Positions 1 through 9,047 of a stretch of DNA of 64,000 bases are shown piece after piece. The notes beneath the pieces are model-generated. The model was not told where the DNA came from, did not search any database, and worked only from the letters and a program-made list of their open reading frames with translations. Location of the stretch: contig NZ_PXYI01000002.1 of NCBI RefSeq assembly GCF_003012735.1, positions 186,001 through 250,000 on the forward strand, in the 5' to 3' direction. Source of the stretch: Allosphingosinicella deserti (lineage in GTDB: Bacteria > Pseudomonadota > Alphaproteobacteria > Sphingomonadales > Sphingomonadaceae). How positions within the stretch are numbered: the stretch's first letter is position 1; every line of letters starts with the position of its first letter. A program made the translations under genes and the position numbers.

Positions 1-292
1 CGGTCGGGTTGTGCAGCGGGTAAAGGCTCGTGACGATGAAGTCATAGGCCAGACGCAGCAGCTGATCGGTGAGAAAGGCGTAAGCGGCGGCGGTCTCGGT
101 GCCCTGCCACGGCCGTTCCGCAAAGCGCCGGGCGATCTCGGCGCGACCGGCATGCATCGCCTCCTTGAGCAACCGCGTGGCGGCTAGGCGCCGCGCCGCG
201 TCGTCGCCCTCGATCGTAGCCAGCCGATCGGCGAGGTCGCGCCGGTCGATGATCGCCTTCTTGGCGGGAACGAGGGCGAAGCGCGTCCCCAT
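1..292 (-). CDS. glnD: [Protein-PII] uridylyltransferase GlnD, N-terminal part (gene runs off the left edge)
   Basis: Reading the minus strand from the ATG at 290-292 gives 97 codons without a stop up to the window edge. The translation contains AAAYAFLTDQLLRLAYDF followed by a YPLHNPT segment, the region just before the nucleotidyltransferase domain of alphaproteobacterial GlnD. GlnD uridylylates and deuridylylates PII proteins in response to glutamine and so controls nitrogen assimilation. The ATG overlaps the mutS TGA by one base (ATGA), so the two genes are probably translationally coupled. The nucleotidyltransferase, HD and ACT domains lie outside the window and cannot be checked. Confidence 0.85.
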   Translation of the reverse strand, partial: MGTRFALVPAKKAIIDRRDLADRLATIEGDDAARRLAATRLLKEAMHAGRAEIARRFAERPWQGTETAAAYAFLTDQLLRLAYDFIVTSLYPLHNPT

Positions 293-2925
293 CAGCCGGC
301 TTCGGCGGCGATCCGCTTCAAGCGGTAGATGAGGTCGAGGGCTTCGCGCGGGCTCAGCGCGTCCACGTCGATGTCGTCCAGCGCGGCATGGACCGGATCG
401 ACGCTCTCTTCCTCCGCCTGCGCCGCCGCCGCGAACAGCGGCAGATCGTCGAGCCCGGCAGCGATGCCGCCGGTCGCCGCCCGCCCTGCTTCGAGCTTCG
501 CGAGCACCGATTTGGCGCGCGCGAGCACCGGGCCGGGCAGCCCGGCGAGCTTGGCGACGGCGAGGCCATAACTCCGATCGGCCGGACCGCGGCCGAGCTC
601 GTGCAACAGTACGAGATCGCCCTTCCATTCGCGGGCGCGGACATGGTGGAGCGAAAGCGCGTCGAGCCGCTCGGCGAGCCGGGTGAGCTCGTGATAATGG
701 GTGGCGAACAGGCACCGGCAGCGATTGCGGTCGTGGATCGCCTCGACCACGGCCCAGGCGATCGCAAGACCGTCATAGGTGGATGTGCCGCGGCCGACTT
801 CGTCGAGGATGACGAAGCTGCGTTCGGTCGCTTGCGAGAGGATCGCTGCGGTCTCGACCATCTCGACCATGAAGGTGGAGCGGCCTCGCGCGAGATTGTC
901 GGACGCGCCGACGCGGCTGAACAGGCGATCGACGAGACCGAGCGTCGCGCGCGTTGCGGGGACGTAGGCGCCGGCCTGGGCGAGCACCGCGATCAGCGCA
1001 TTCTGGCGCAGGAAGGTCGATTTGCCGCCCATGTTCGGGCCGGTGACGAGCCACAGCCGCTCCTGTTCCGAAAGGCCGCAATCGTTGGCGACGAAGCGCC
1101 CGCCGGACGCGCGCACCGCATCCTCGACCACGGGGTGGCGGCCGCCTTCGATCTCGAAGCAATTGTGGCCGACGAAATGCGGCCGCGACCAGCCGCCCTC
1201 GACGGCGCGCTCGGCAAGCCCCGCCGAGACGTCGAGCCGGGCGAGTGCATCGGCGGCGGCGGCGATCGCCTCCGAGCGGTGCAGCGCCTCGCCGATCAGA
1301 GTCTCGAGATGCGCCGCCTCGGCGGCAAGCGCGTGGGCGCCGGCCTGACCTACTCGCATCGCATGCTCGTGCAGGTCGGGCGCGTTGAAGCGCACCGCCC
1401 CCGCCATGGTCTGCCGGTGGGTGAAGCCGGAATCGGCCGCCATCAAAGCGTCGGCATGTTTGGCCGGCACTTCGATATGATAGCCGAGCACGCCATTGTG
1501 TCGGATCTTGAGTGCCGCCACCCCGGTCCGCTGGCGGTAATCGGCCTCCAGCAAGGCGATCGCCCGCCGGCCTTCGCCGCCCGTGGCGCGAAGCGTGTCG
1601 AGCGCGGCGTCATAGCCTTCGGCGATATAGCCGCCCTGCGCCGCATCGATCGGCGGCGACGGCACGAGGGCGCGGGAGAGCAGATCGACGAGTTCGCCAT
1701 GGCCGGTCAGCGTCGGCAGCAAGGCCGAGAGAAGATCCGGCTGATCGGGTATGGCGGCAAGCCTGGCGTGGAGCCGGCGCGCTTCGCCGAGGCCGTCGCG
1801 AAGTTGGCCAAGGTCGCGCGGACAGCCGCGGCCCGCGACCAGCCGTCCGAGAGCACGGCCGATGTCCGGCAGCGCCTTGAGCTGGCGGCGGACGAGATCG
1901 CGGGTGCCGGCATCGCGTTCGAACAGGGTGACGAGATCGAGGCGCGCTTCGATCAGCGTTCGATCGAGCAAGGGTGCACCGATATCGGACGCGAGCAGCC
2001 GGGCGCCGGCGCCGGTCACCGTGCGATCGACGGCGTGGAGCAGGCTGCCCGGGCGACCGCCGGATGTGGCGACGGTCAGCTCGAGGCTCTCGCGCGTTGC
2101 CGCGTCGATCATCATGTGATCGCCCGAGGCGCGCACCACCGGCGGCCGCAGGAACGCCACGGAGTCGCGTGCGACCTCATCGAGATAGGTCAGCAGCCCT
2201 CCGGCGGCGCAAAGCGCCGGCCGGTCGAAGCTGCCGAAGCCGTCGAGGGTCAGGACGTCAAAGCGATCTTTGAGCCGCTTCTCCGCGGCCATGCTGTCGA
2301 AGCCGGCGCGCCGCTCCTGCGTTTCGACGCCGGAAATCGGCTCTGGTGCGATGATTTCGGCCGCCGCAAGCCGGGCAAGCTCGGCATCGAGCGATGCGGC
2401 AGGGATCGAGCCGAGCTCGAACCGCCCGGTGGAGATGTCCGCCGCGGCGATGCCGTAGCGCTCGCCCGCCTTGGCGACGGCGACGAGCCAATTGGCGGCG
2501 CGCGAATCGAGCAGGGCTTCCTCGGTCAGCGTGCCGGCGGTGACGACGCGCACGATGGCGCGGTTGACCACCGACTTGGATCCACGCTTCTTCGCCTCGG
2601 CCGGGCTCTCGGTCTGCTCGGCGATCGCGACCCGGTGTCCGCCTTTGATCAGCCGCGCGAGATAGGTTTCCGCGGCATGGATCGGCACGCCGCACATCGG
2701 GATCGGCTCGCCGAGATGCTCGCCGCGCGACGTCAACGCGATGTCGAGGCACTGAGCCGCCGCCTTGGCATCGTCGAAGAACAATTCGAAGAAGTCGCCC
2801 ATCCGGTAGAAGAGCAGACAGTCCGTCGCGTCCGCCTTCAGCGCCAGATATTGCGCCATCATCGGAGTCGGGGCGGCGGCGCTGCGCTCGCTTGCCGGAG
2901 TTTCCGTCTTCACCTTGGTTGCCAT
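292..2925 (-). CDS. mutS: DNA mismatch repair protein MutS
   Basis: This 877-residue protein recognises mismatched bases and starts methyl-independent repair with MutL. The N-terminal mismatch-binding domain carries the Phe-x-Glu wedge within [11 protein letters not shown]. The C-terminal ABC-type ATPase has the Walker A motif GPNMGGKST and the Walker B/signature stretch [15 protein letters not shown], and a helix-turn-helix dimerisation end follows. An in-frame ORF extends upstream to 3063, but the ATG at 2925 (MATKVKTE) places the start at the usual distance from the first conserved block. The gene is divergent from maeB and runs into glnD with a one-base overlap. Length and motifs are normal for the MutS1 family. 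Confidence 0.97.
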   Translation of the reverse strand: MATKVKTETPASERSAAAPTPMMAQYLALKADATDCLLFYRMGDFFELFFDDAKAAAQCLDIALTSRGEHLGEPIPMCGVPIHAAETYLARLIKGGHRVAIAEQTESPAEAKKRGSKSVVNRAIVRVVTAGTLTEEALLDSRAANWLVAVAKAGERYGIAAADISTGRFELGSIPAASLDAELARLAAAEIIAPEPISGVETQERRAGFDSMAAEKRLKDRFDVLTLDGFGSFDRPALCAAGGLLTYLDEVARDSVAFLRPPVVRASGDHMMIDAATRESLELTVATSGGRPGSLLHAVDRTVTGAGARLLASDIGAPLLDRTLIEARLDLVTLFERDAGTRDLVRRQLKALPDIGRALGRLVAGRGCPRDLGQLRDGLGEARRLHARLAAIPDQPDLLSALLPTLTGHGELVDLLSRALVPSPPIDAAQGGYIAEGYDAALDTLRATGGEGRRAIALLEADYRQRTGVAALKIRHNGVLGYHIEVPAKHADALMAADSGFTHRQTMAGAVRFNAPDLHEHAMRVGQAGAHALAAEAAHLETLIGEALHRSEAIAAAADALARLDVSAGLAERAVEGGWSRPHFVGHNCFEIEGGRHPVVEDAVRASGGRFVANDCGLSEQERLWLVTGPNMGGKSTFLRQNALIAVLAQAGAYVPATRATLGLVDRLFSRVGASDNLARGRSTFMVEMVETAAILSQATERSFVILDEVGRGTSTYDGLAIAWAVVEAIHDRNRCRCLFATHYHELTRLAERLDALSLHHVRAREWKGDLVLLHELGRGPADRSYGLAVAKLAGLPGPVLARAKSVLAKLEAGRAATGGIAAGLDDLPLFAAAAQAEEESVDPVHAALDDIDVDALSPREALDLIYRLKRIAAEAG

Positions 2926-3138
2926 CGGCGCAGGGATAAAGGCTCGGGAGCCAAAGCGGAACGTCTTCCTGTCATTCGTCCCCAGCTTTTCGCGTTCGGC
3001 CGGCGTCCTGCCGCTCCGCCGTGACAGTGCATCCCTGTTCAGCCCCGACGTAGCGTCCACCATCGCGGCAATGGACGGGTTGCCCCATTCCGCTCCAAGG
3101 CCTTAGAGGGACCTCAAGGGAATAGAAAAGGCGCGATC

Positions 3139-5397
3139 ATGAACGAAGGCAGCAACGTCAAATTCTCGGAGCAGGAAGCGCTCAACTTCCATTCCCAGGG
3201 GCGGCCGGGAAAGATCGAGATCGTGGCGTCCAAGCCGATGGCGACTCAGCGCGATCTCAGCCTCGCTTATTCCCCCGGTGTCGCCGTGCCGGTTCGCGCA
3301 ATCGCGGCGGATCCCGCCACGGCTTACGATTATACCGCCAAGGGCAATCTCGTCGCCGTGATCTCGAACGGCACCGCGATCCTCGGCCTCGGCAATCTCG
3401 GCGCGCTCGCTTCCAAGCCGGTGATGGAGGGCAAGGCGGTGCTGTTCAAGCGCTTCGCCGACGTCGATTCGATCGATCTCGAGGTCGATACCGAGGACGC
3501 GGAGGCGTTCATCAACGCCGTCGCCTTGCTCGAGCCGAGCTTCGGCGGGATCAATCTTGAAGACATCGCCGCGCCCGATTGCTTCATCATCGAGCAGGCG
3601 CTGAAGGAGCGGATGAATATCCCGGTCTTTCACGACGATCAGCACGGCACCGCGATCATCACCGCCGCCGGACTGATCAATGCCTGCTATCTCACCGGGC
3701 GCGAGCTCAAGGACGTCAAGGTCGTGGTGAACGGCGCCGGCGCGGCGGCGATCGCCTGCACCGAGCTCATCAAGGCGATGGGCGTCCGCCACGGCAATGT
3801 CCTAATGTGCGACCGCACCGGAGTCATCTATCCGGAGCGTACCGACCTCGATCAGTGGAAGTCCGCCCATGCGGTGCCGACCGATCGCCGCACCCTCGCC
3901 GAGGCGCTGGTCGGCGCCGACATCTTCCTCGGCCTGTCCGCGGCCGGTGCGCTGAAGCCGGAGATGGTCAAGGACATGGCACCGAGCCCGATCATCTTCG
4001 CGATGGCCAATCCGGATCCGGAGATCATGCCGCCCGACGCGAAGGCGGCGCGCCCCGATGCGATTGTCGCCACCGGGCGCTCGGACTTCCCGAACCAGGT
4101 CAACAACGTTCTCGGCTTCCCCTTCCTGTTCCGCGGTGCGCTCGACGTGCGCGCGACGACGATCAACGACGAGATGAAGATCGCCGCCGCGCAGGCGCTT
4201 GCCGCGCTCGCGCGCCAGCAGGTCCCCGAAGAGGTCGCAGCCGCTTACGGCCGCGCGCACAGCTTCGGTCCCGATTACATCATCCCGGCGCCGTTCGATC
4301 CGCGGCTGATGGAGATCGTGCCGGCCGCGGTCGCCAAAGCCGCCATGGACACCGGCGTGGCGCGGTTCCCGATCAAGGACATGGCGGCCTATCGCACGGC
4401 GCTTCGCTCCCGCCTCAACCCGACCACGTCGGTGCTCGGCGCCGCTTATGAATCGGCGCGTGCCAATCCCAAGCGGGTGATCTTCGCCGAGGGAGAAGAG
4501 GATGTCGTGCTCCGCGCCGCCATCGCCTTCCGTGACGGTGGCTATGGTGTGCCGGTACTGGTCGGACGCGAAGATGTTTACGATCGGCTGCGCGCGCTCG
4601 GCGTCGACGACCCGAAGAGCTTCGAGCTGATCAACAGTCGTACCTACGATCGTGTCCCCGAAATGGTCGATTACCTTTATGAGCGACTGCAGCGCCGCGG
4701 ACGCCTCCATCGCGAGATCGAGCGGATGGTGAACCAGGATCGCAACACCTTCGCAGCACTGCTCATGGCGCTCGGCGAAGGCGATGTGCTGATCAGCGGC
4801 GTCACCCGGCCTTATGCCCAGACTCTGCGTCAGTTCCTGCGGGTGCTCGATCCCAAGCCCGCCTGCACGCCGTTCGGCATCCACATCCTGGTCGGTAAGA
4901 CCCACACCATCTTCATGGCCGACACCACAGTGACCGAGCGGCCGGATGCCGATCAGCTCGCCGACATTGCCACCCAGACGGCAGCGGTGGCCAGGCGCAT
5001 GGGACATGAGCCCCGGGTCGCGTTCCTCTCTTACTCGAATTTCGGCAATCCCGAGGGTGTGTTCCTCGACAATATCCGCGGTGCCGTGCGTATCCTCGAC
5101 AACCGCAGTGTCGACTTCGAATATGAAGGGGAGATGGCGCCCGACGTCGCGCTCAATCCTGCCCTGCAGCGCGTCTACCCGTTCAGCCGTCTTACCGGCC
5201 CCGCCAACGTGCTGATCATGCCTGGACTGCAGTCCGCGAACATCTCGGCCAAGCTGCTCGCCGAACTCGGCGGCGATTCGGTGATCGGCCCGATGCTGAT
5301 CGGTATGGCGCAGCCGGTACAGGTCGCACCGATGACGGCGACCTCCTCCGATCTCGTCACCCTCGCGGTGCTCGGCGCCGGCGGCATCGTCGGCTGA
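3139..5397 (+). CDS. maeB: NADP-dependent malic enzyme with C-terminal phosphotransacetylase-like domain
   Basis: The enzyme decarboxylates malate to pyruvate with NADP, supplying NADPH and pyruvate. The 752-residue layout is that of the long MaeB type: a malic-enzyme N-terminal domain (about 15-150, with YSPGVAVP), a nucleotide-binding malic domain (about 160-400, with FHDDQHGTA and an NGAGAAA dinucleotide-binding turn) and a phosphate acetyl/butyryltransferase-like domain from about 430. In known relatives the last domain is regulatory (acetyl-CoA binding) rather than catalytic. It is monocistronic: divergent from mutS and closed by a strong hairpin terminator 24 bases downstream. Confidence 0.96.
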   Translation: MNEGSNVKFSEQEALNFHSQGRPGKIEIVASKPMATQRDLSLAYSPGVAVPVRAIAADPATAYDYTAKGNLVAVISNGTAILGLGNLGALASKPVMEGKAVLFKRFADVDSIDLEVDTEDAEAFINAVALLEPSFGGINLEDIAAPDCFIIEQALKERMNIPVFHDDQHGTAIITAAGLINACYLTGRELKDVKVVVNGAGAAAIACTELIKAMGVRHGNVLMCDRTGVIYPERTDLDQWKSAHAVPTDRRTLAEALVGADIFLGLSAAGALKPEMVKDMAPSPIIFAMANPDPEIMPPDAKAARPDAIVATGRSDFPNQVNNVLGFPFLFRGALDVRATTINDEMKIAAAQALAALARQQVPEEVAAAYGRAHSFGPDYIIPAPFDPRLMEIVPAAVAKAAMDTGVARFPIKDMAAYRTALRSRLNPTTSVLGAAYESARANPKRVIFAEGEEDVVLRAAIAFRDGGYGVPVLVGREDVYDRLRALGVDDPKSFELINSRTYDRVPEMVDYLYERLQRRGRLHREIERMVNQDRNTFAALLMALGEGDVLISGVTRPYAQTLRQFLRVLDPKPACTPFGIHILVGKTHTIFMADTTVTERPDADQLADIATQTAAVARRMGHEPRVAFLSYSNFGNPEGVFLDNIRGAVRILDNRSVDFEYEGEMAPDVALNPALQRVYPFSRLTGPANVLIMPGLQSANISAKLLAELGGDSVIGPMLIGMAQPVQVAPMTATSSDLVTLAVLGAGGIVG

Positions 5398-5420
5398 GCC
5401 GGGTGATTTCGAGCCCACCG

Positions 5421-5458
5421 AAAAGGCCGCCGCGCTCTTCCGAGCACGGCGGCCTTTT
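5421..5458. terminator. Bidirectional intrinsic terminator between maeB and bamE
   Basis: A 12-bp perfect stem, AAAAGGCCGCCG paired with CGGCGGCCTTTT, has a 14-base loop. The flanking A-run and T-run make it usable in both directions. It separates the convergent maeB (+) and bamE (-) genes. Confidence 0.85.
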
Positions 5459-5476
5459 CGTTGTTCCGTCTGACGT

Positions 5477-5968
5477 TTAGCGTGGGTTGTCCGGCGATCC
5501 GGTGTTCTGGCCGCCAGGCGCAGTGCCCGATCCGACGGCGCCGATATTCCCGAACAGCTCGTCGAAGAAGCTGCGATTGCGTCCGAGGGTCGGCGTTTTG
5601 TCCTTGCTGGGATCGATCGAAACGACCTGCTCGAGACCCTTGCGATCGACCGACGCGACGTTGCCGGCCGCATCGAATCGAACCCGCAGCACCGTTTGCT
5701 CGTTCGGCTGGGGTTTGTTGAACGCCAGGTTCTTGGTGGTGCGGGACACGTAATACCAGTCGGTGTCGCTGAACTGGCCGGTGAAGGTCGGACGGCCAAG
5801 CGTCGCCTGCACGGAGTCGCGATTGTCGACGCCCGGCTGGACGGCGGTGATCAGCGCTTCGTCGGCCAGATAGCCCTGGTGATCGGTCACCCGGGTGCAG
5901 GCGGTCGAAAGCAGGGCGCCCGCGAGCGTGAGTCCAAGAGCGAAGCCGCGTGCATGCCGAACCATCAT
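5477..5968 (-). CDS. bamE: Outer membrane protein assembly factor BamE (SmpA/OmlA family lipoprotein)
   Basis: This 163-residue lipoprotein of the BAM complex helps insert beta-barrel proteins into the outer membrane. It starts with a signal peptide ending in LLSTAC, where Cys would be lipidated. The SmpA/OmlA domain follows, with the family pattern Q-x-G-V-D-x-R-x-S-V-Q-x-x-L-G-x-P near residues 43-60 and a WYYVSRTT strand. The C-terminal tail is Gly/Pro/Asn-rich. It is divergent from the complex III chaperone and DUF177 genes, an arrangement common in alphaproteobacteria. The start has two consecutive ATG codons (5968 and 5965). Confidence 0.92.
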   Translation of the reverse strand: MMVRHARGFALGLTLAGALLSTACTRVTDHQGYLADEALITAVQPGVDNRDSVQATLGRPTFTGQFSDTDWYYVSRTTKNLAFNKPQPNEQTVLRVRFDAAGNVASVDRKGLEQVVSIDPSKDKTPTLGRNRSFFDELFGNIGAVGSGTAPGGQNTGSPDNPR

Positions 5969-6103
5969 TTTGAAAATTCTCCCGAATCGACCGGCTTATT
6001 CCGCACGGGGCCGGCGCCTGCCTTGTCGGCAGGGATAGAAGGCCCCAATATCGCAAGCAAGCTGAACGGCGCAAGTACGCCCCTTTCCGATCCGGAGCCG
6101 CCT

Positions 6104-6628
6104 TTGTCCTTCCTGACTCGAATCTTCGGCAATCCCGCCAAGGAGCGCGCCCGTTTGCGCCCGCTCTACGACGCCATCGTGATGGAGGCGCGGCAGCCGA
6201 TCTGGTATCGCGACGGCAAGGTTCCCGACACGTTGGAAGGCCGGTTCGACATGGTCTCGACGGTCCTGTCGCTGGTTCTGCTGCGGCTCGAACATGAGGG
6301 GGAGGCGCTGACGCCGCAGACCATCCTGCTCACCGAATTGTTCATCGACGACATGGACGGCACGCTGCGCCAGCTTGGCATCGGCGACATCATCGTCGGC
6401 AAGCATGTCGGCAAGATCATGGGTGCGCTCGGCGGCCGGCTCGGTGCATTCCGCGATGGATTCGCCGGCAAGGCCGATCTCGGCGAGGCCGTCCGTCGCA
6501 ACATCTTCAGGGACGATCCGTCATCGAACGCGGCGGTTGATTTCGTCAGCGGCCGCCTCGCGGCTCTTCACGCGGGTCTTGCTGCGATCCCGACCAGCGA
6601 TGTCCTCGGCGGAAAGATCGCCAGATGA
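6104..6628 (+). CDS. Ubiquinol-cytochrome c chaperone family protein (CBP3-like)
   Basis: The 174-residue protein matches the bacterial CBP3/ubiquinol-cytochrome c chaperone family, which helps assemble cytochrome b of the bc1 complex. Visible family features are LYDAIVMEARQPIWY near the N-terminus, ELFIDDMDGTLRQLGIGD in the middle and VGKHVGKIMGALGGRL after it. I place the start at TTG 6104 (MSFLTRIFG), because a GGAG sits six bases upstream and the protein then begins at the family's usual N-terminus; the frame is open further upstream. The stop overlaps the next gene by four bases (ATGA). Confidence 0.85.
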   Translation: MSFLTRIFGNPAKERARLRPLYDAIVMEARQPIWYRDGKVPDTLEGRFDMVSTVLSLVLLRLEHEGEALTPQTILLTELFIDDMDGTLRQLGIGDIIVGKHVGKIMGALGGRLGAFRDGFAGKADLGEAVRRNIFRDDPSSNAAVDFVSGRLAALHAGLAAIPTSDVLGGKIAR

Positions 6629-7161
6629 GTCCGGAATTCAGCCGCACCTACCGGGTCGACACGCTCGGGGCCGGTGCACGTCAGGTCGAGATCGCTGCCG
6701 ACGACGCGGAGCGGGTCGCCCTCGCCAGGCGGTTCAACCTTGTGGCGATCCACCGCATTGCGGCCGAAGCCGCGCTCAGTCGCAATGGCGAGATCGTCAC
6801 TGCCAGAGGCAAGGTCTCCGCTGCGGTGACGCAGAGCTGCGTCGGCACCGGCGACCCGGTCGAGGCGGACGTGGACGAGGCATTCGTGATCGAATTCCGC
6901 CCGCATCCGGAGGGGCTTGGTCCGGACGAGGAGATCGAACTTGGGGAGGGCGAGATGGACGTCGTCTTCTACGACGGTGCCGCCGTCGACCTCGGCGAGG
7001 CCGTCGCGGAGACCATGTCGCTCGCCCTCAATCCCTTCCCCCGCTCTCCGGCCGCCGAGGAAGCGCTGCGCGCCGCCGGCGTGAAGAGCGAGGAGGAGGC
7101 CAAGGCAGAGTCGAACCCGTTCGCTGCCCTTGGCGCCCTCAAGGACAAATTGGGGAAGTAG
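6625..7161 (+). CDS. DUF177 (YceD) family protein
   Basis: The 178-residue protein belongs to the DUF177/YceD family, linked to 23S rRNA metabolism and usually found upstream of rpmF. Visible features are a TQSCVGTGDPVE segment (the conserved Cys region) and an acidic GEMDVVFYDGAAVDLGE stretch before the conserved LALNPFPRSP motif. The ATG overlaps the upstream chaperone stop (ATGA). Unlike many relatives it is not followed here by rpmF-plsX-fabH; the convergent thrC comes next after seven bases. Confidence 0.87.
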   Translation: MSPEFSRTYRVDTLGAGARQVEIAADDAERVALARRFNLVAIHRIAAEAALSRNGEIVTARGKVSAAVTQSCVGTGDPVEADVDEAFVIEFRPHPEGLGPDEEIELGEGEMDVVFYDGAAVDLGEAVAETMSLALNPFPRSPAAEEALRAAGVKSEEEAKAESNPFAALGALKDKLGK

Positions 7162-7168
7162 GCGCCGG

Positions 7169-8398
7169 TTACAGGGCGTCCCAGTCGATCAAGGCGTGCC
7201 TGTCGAGCGCCTGCGGTGCCTCGGGCATCGGATATTTGAGGCCCGTCGCGCAGTTGAACAGGATGGTGCTGTCCTCCGCCGCGACGAGGCCGTCGGCGAG
7301 CGCCTGGCGGTAGGCGGCCAAGGTCGCGCCACCCTCCGGACAGAGCAGCAGGCCGTCCTGCCGCGCCGCGTCGTCCACCGCGTCGAGGATCGCCGCATCG
7401 CTGACCGCCAGCGCGCGGCCGCCGCTTTCGCGCACGGCCCGCAGGATGAGGAAATCGCCTACGGCCCGCGGCACCCGGATCCCGGCGGCGACGGTGTGGG
7501 CGTCCTCCCAGCGGTCGGCATGTTCGACGCCGTCCTCGAACGCCTTCACGATTGGGGCGCAGCCGGCCGCCTGGACCGCGAACATCTTCGGCCGCTCGGA
7601 TCCGATCCAGCCAAGTGCCTCCAGCTCGGCGAAAGCCTTCCACATGCCAATCAGGCCGGTGCCGCCGCCGGTCGGGTAGAAGATTGCCTTGGGGAGGGTC
7701 CAGCCAAGCTGGGCGGCGAGCTCCAGGCCCATCGTCTTCTTTCCCTCGATCCGGTAGGGCTCCTTCAGGGTCGAGAAATCGAACCAGCGGCCCTGCCGCG
7801 CGCCCTCACCGACGATCGCGCCGCAATCGTCGATCAGGCCGTTGACCCGCCACACCCGCGCGCCCTGCATCGCGATCTCGCGGACATTGATCTCAGGCGT
7901 ATCGGCCGGGCAGAAGACGATCGTCTCGATCCCGCAGCGGCTGGCATAAGCGGCGAGCGCAGCGCCGGCATTGCCGTTCGTCGGCATCGCGATCCGGGTG
8001 ATTCCGAGGGCCTTGGCCATCGCAACCGCCATGACCAGGCCGCGCGCCTTGAACGATCCGGTGGGCAGGCGGCCTTCGTCCTTGACGAGGACGTTCGCGC
8101 CGCCCGCTTTCAGGAGCGGCACGAGCGGCGTTTCGATCTCGCCGAGGCTGACGATGTCCGTGGTCGCGCGCACCGGCAGCAATTCGCGCCACCGCCACAA
8201 GTCGGTAGGCCGGGCCGCGATCTCGTCGCGCGTGACCTGCGTCCTCATCGCATCGAGATCGTAGCGGACGAGCAGGGGTCGGCCGGCGCTGGACTGGCCA
8301 TGGACCTGATCGGCCTCGTAAACTTCGCCGGTCAGCGAGCATTCGAGATTGGTGACGAAGGTCGGGCGGTGTTCGACCAGATTGGAATTGAGTGTCAT
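7169..8398 (-). CDS. thrC: Threonine synthase (PLP-dependent)
   Basis: The 409-residue fold-type II PLP enzyme converts O-phospho-L-homoserine to threonine. The PLP lysine lies in LPTGSFKARG (about residue 117), the phosphate-binding loop is PTGGGTGLIG and the substrate-side loop is PTNGNAGAALAAYASRCG. The N-terminal segment FVTNLECSLTGEVYEAD is the short pre-domain of the ThrC type without the yeast-like extension. It lies 85 bases downstream of ssb on the same strand and converges with the DUF177 gene. A related PLP lyase (threonine dehydratase-like) is the main alternative, but the overall pattern favours ThrC. Confidence 0.88.
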   Translation of the reverse strand: MTLNSNLVEHRPTFVTNLECSLTGEVYEADQVHGQSSAGRPLLVRYDLDAMRTQVTRDEIAARPTDLWRWRELLPVRATTDIVSLGEIETPLVPLLKAGGANVLVKDEGRLPTGSFKARGLVMAVAMAKALGITRIAMPTNGNAGAALAAYASRCGIETIVFCPADTPEINVREIAMQGARVWRVNGLIDDCGAIVGEGARQGRWFDFSTLKEPYRIEGKKTMGLELAAQLGWTLPKAIFYPTGGGTGLIGMWKAFAELEALGWIGSERPKMFAVQAAGCAPIVKAFEDGVEHADRWEDAHTVAAGIRVPRAVGDFLILRAVRESGGRALAVSDAAILDAVDDAARQDGLLLCPEGGATLAAYRQALADGLVAAEDSTILFNCATGLKYPMPEAPQALDRHALIDWDAL

Positions 8399-8483
8399 TC
8401 CAGCCCTCTAGAGGGGCAGGCGGTCGTGCGTCGAGAACTATCGGCGGCCTCCCGGCCTATCGGCCGGGGGGACGCAGGACGGA

Positions 8484-9032
8484 TCAGAACGGAACGTCGT
8501 CGTCGAGGTCGCTGTCGAACGCAGGCGCCGGGCGCGATTGCGGGCGCGAGCCGCCGCCGCCGCTTCCCCCACCGAATCCGCCGCCGCCGCCACCACCAGA
8601 GCCGCCGCCGCCGAAGCCACCCTCATAGCCGCCGCCGAAATCGTCGCCGTAGCCGCCGCCACCGGAGCCGCCACCGCCGCCCCCGCCACGAGAATCGAGC
8701 AGCACGAGCTCGCCGCGGAAACGCTGCAGCACGATCTCGGTCGAATATTTGTCCTGGCCGCTATTGTCGGTCCATTTGCGGGTCTGCAGCTGGCCCTCGA
8801 TGTAAACCTTGGAGCCCTTCTTCAGATAGGATTTGGCGACCTTGCCGAGATTCTCGTTGAAGATGACCACCCGGTGCCATTCGGTGCGCTCCTGGCGCTG
8901 ACCGTCGCGGTCCTTCCAGGTTTCCGAGGTGGCGATGCGCAGGTTGACCACCTCGCCGCCATTGTTGAGCGACCGGCTTTCCGGGTCGTCGCCCAGATTG
9001 CCGACCAGAATCACCTTGTTGACGCCCGCCAT
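8484..9032 (-). CDS. ssb: Single-stranded DNA-binding protein
   Basis: The 182-residue SSB protects ssDNA and recruits repair and replication partners. An OB fold fills residues 1-110 ([17 protein letters not shown] at the start, then WHRVVIF and [12 protein letters not shown]). A long glycine-rich linker follows, ending in the conserved acidic tip DLDDDVPF that binds partner proteins. It starts 15 bases after the feoB stop but is functionally unrelated to it, so a promoter inside feoB is likely. Confidence 0.96.
   Translation of the reverse strand: MAGVNKVILVGNLGDDPESRSLNNGGEVVNLRIATSETWKDRDGQRQERTEWHRVVIFNENLGKVAKSYLKKGSKVYIEGQLQTRKWTDNSGQDKYSTEIVLQRFRGELVLLDSRGGGGGGGSGGGGYGDDFGGGYEGGFGGGGSGGGGGGGFGGGSGGGGSRPQSRPAPAFDSDLDDDVPF
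8544..8696 (-). repeat. Low-complexity glycine-codon tract in the ssb linker
   Basis: Imperfect runs of GCC/GCCGCC (GGC on the coding strand) encode the Gly-rich SSB linker. This is normal for SSB, but it is a slippage-prone stretch. Confidence 0.8.
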
Positions 9033-9047
9033 TCGATCAGTCCTTCC

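Noticed and set aside
388-3024. 878-codon open frame on the plus strand opposite mutS
   Set aside because: Antisense frames stay open in GC-rich coding DNA; the translation shows no recognisable domains, while the minus strand encodes complete MutS.
3802-5799. 665-codon open frame on the minus strand opposite maeB
   Set aside because: Shadow of the MaeB frame, Arg/His-rich and without domain features; it also crosses the terminator and part of bamE.
8544-8696. GCC-rich tract as a tandem repeat locus or CRISPR-like array
   Set aside because: It is the codon pattern of the glycine-rich SSB linker, with no spacer structure.
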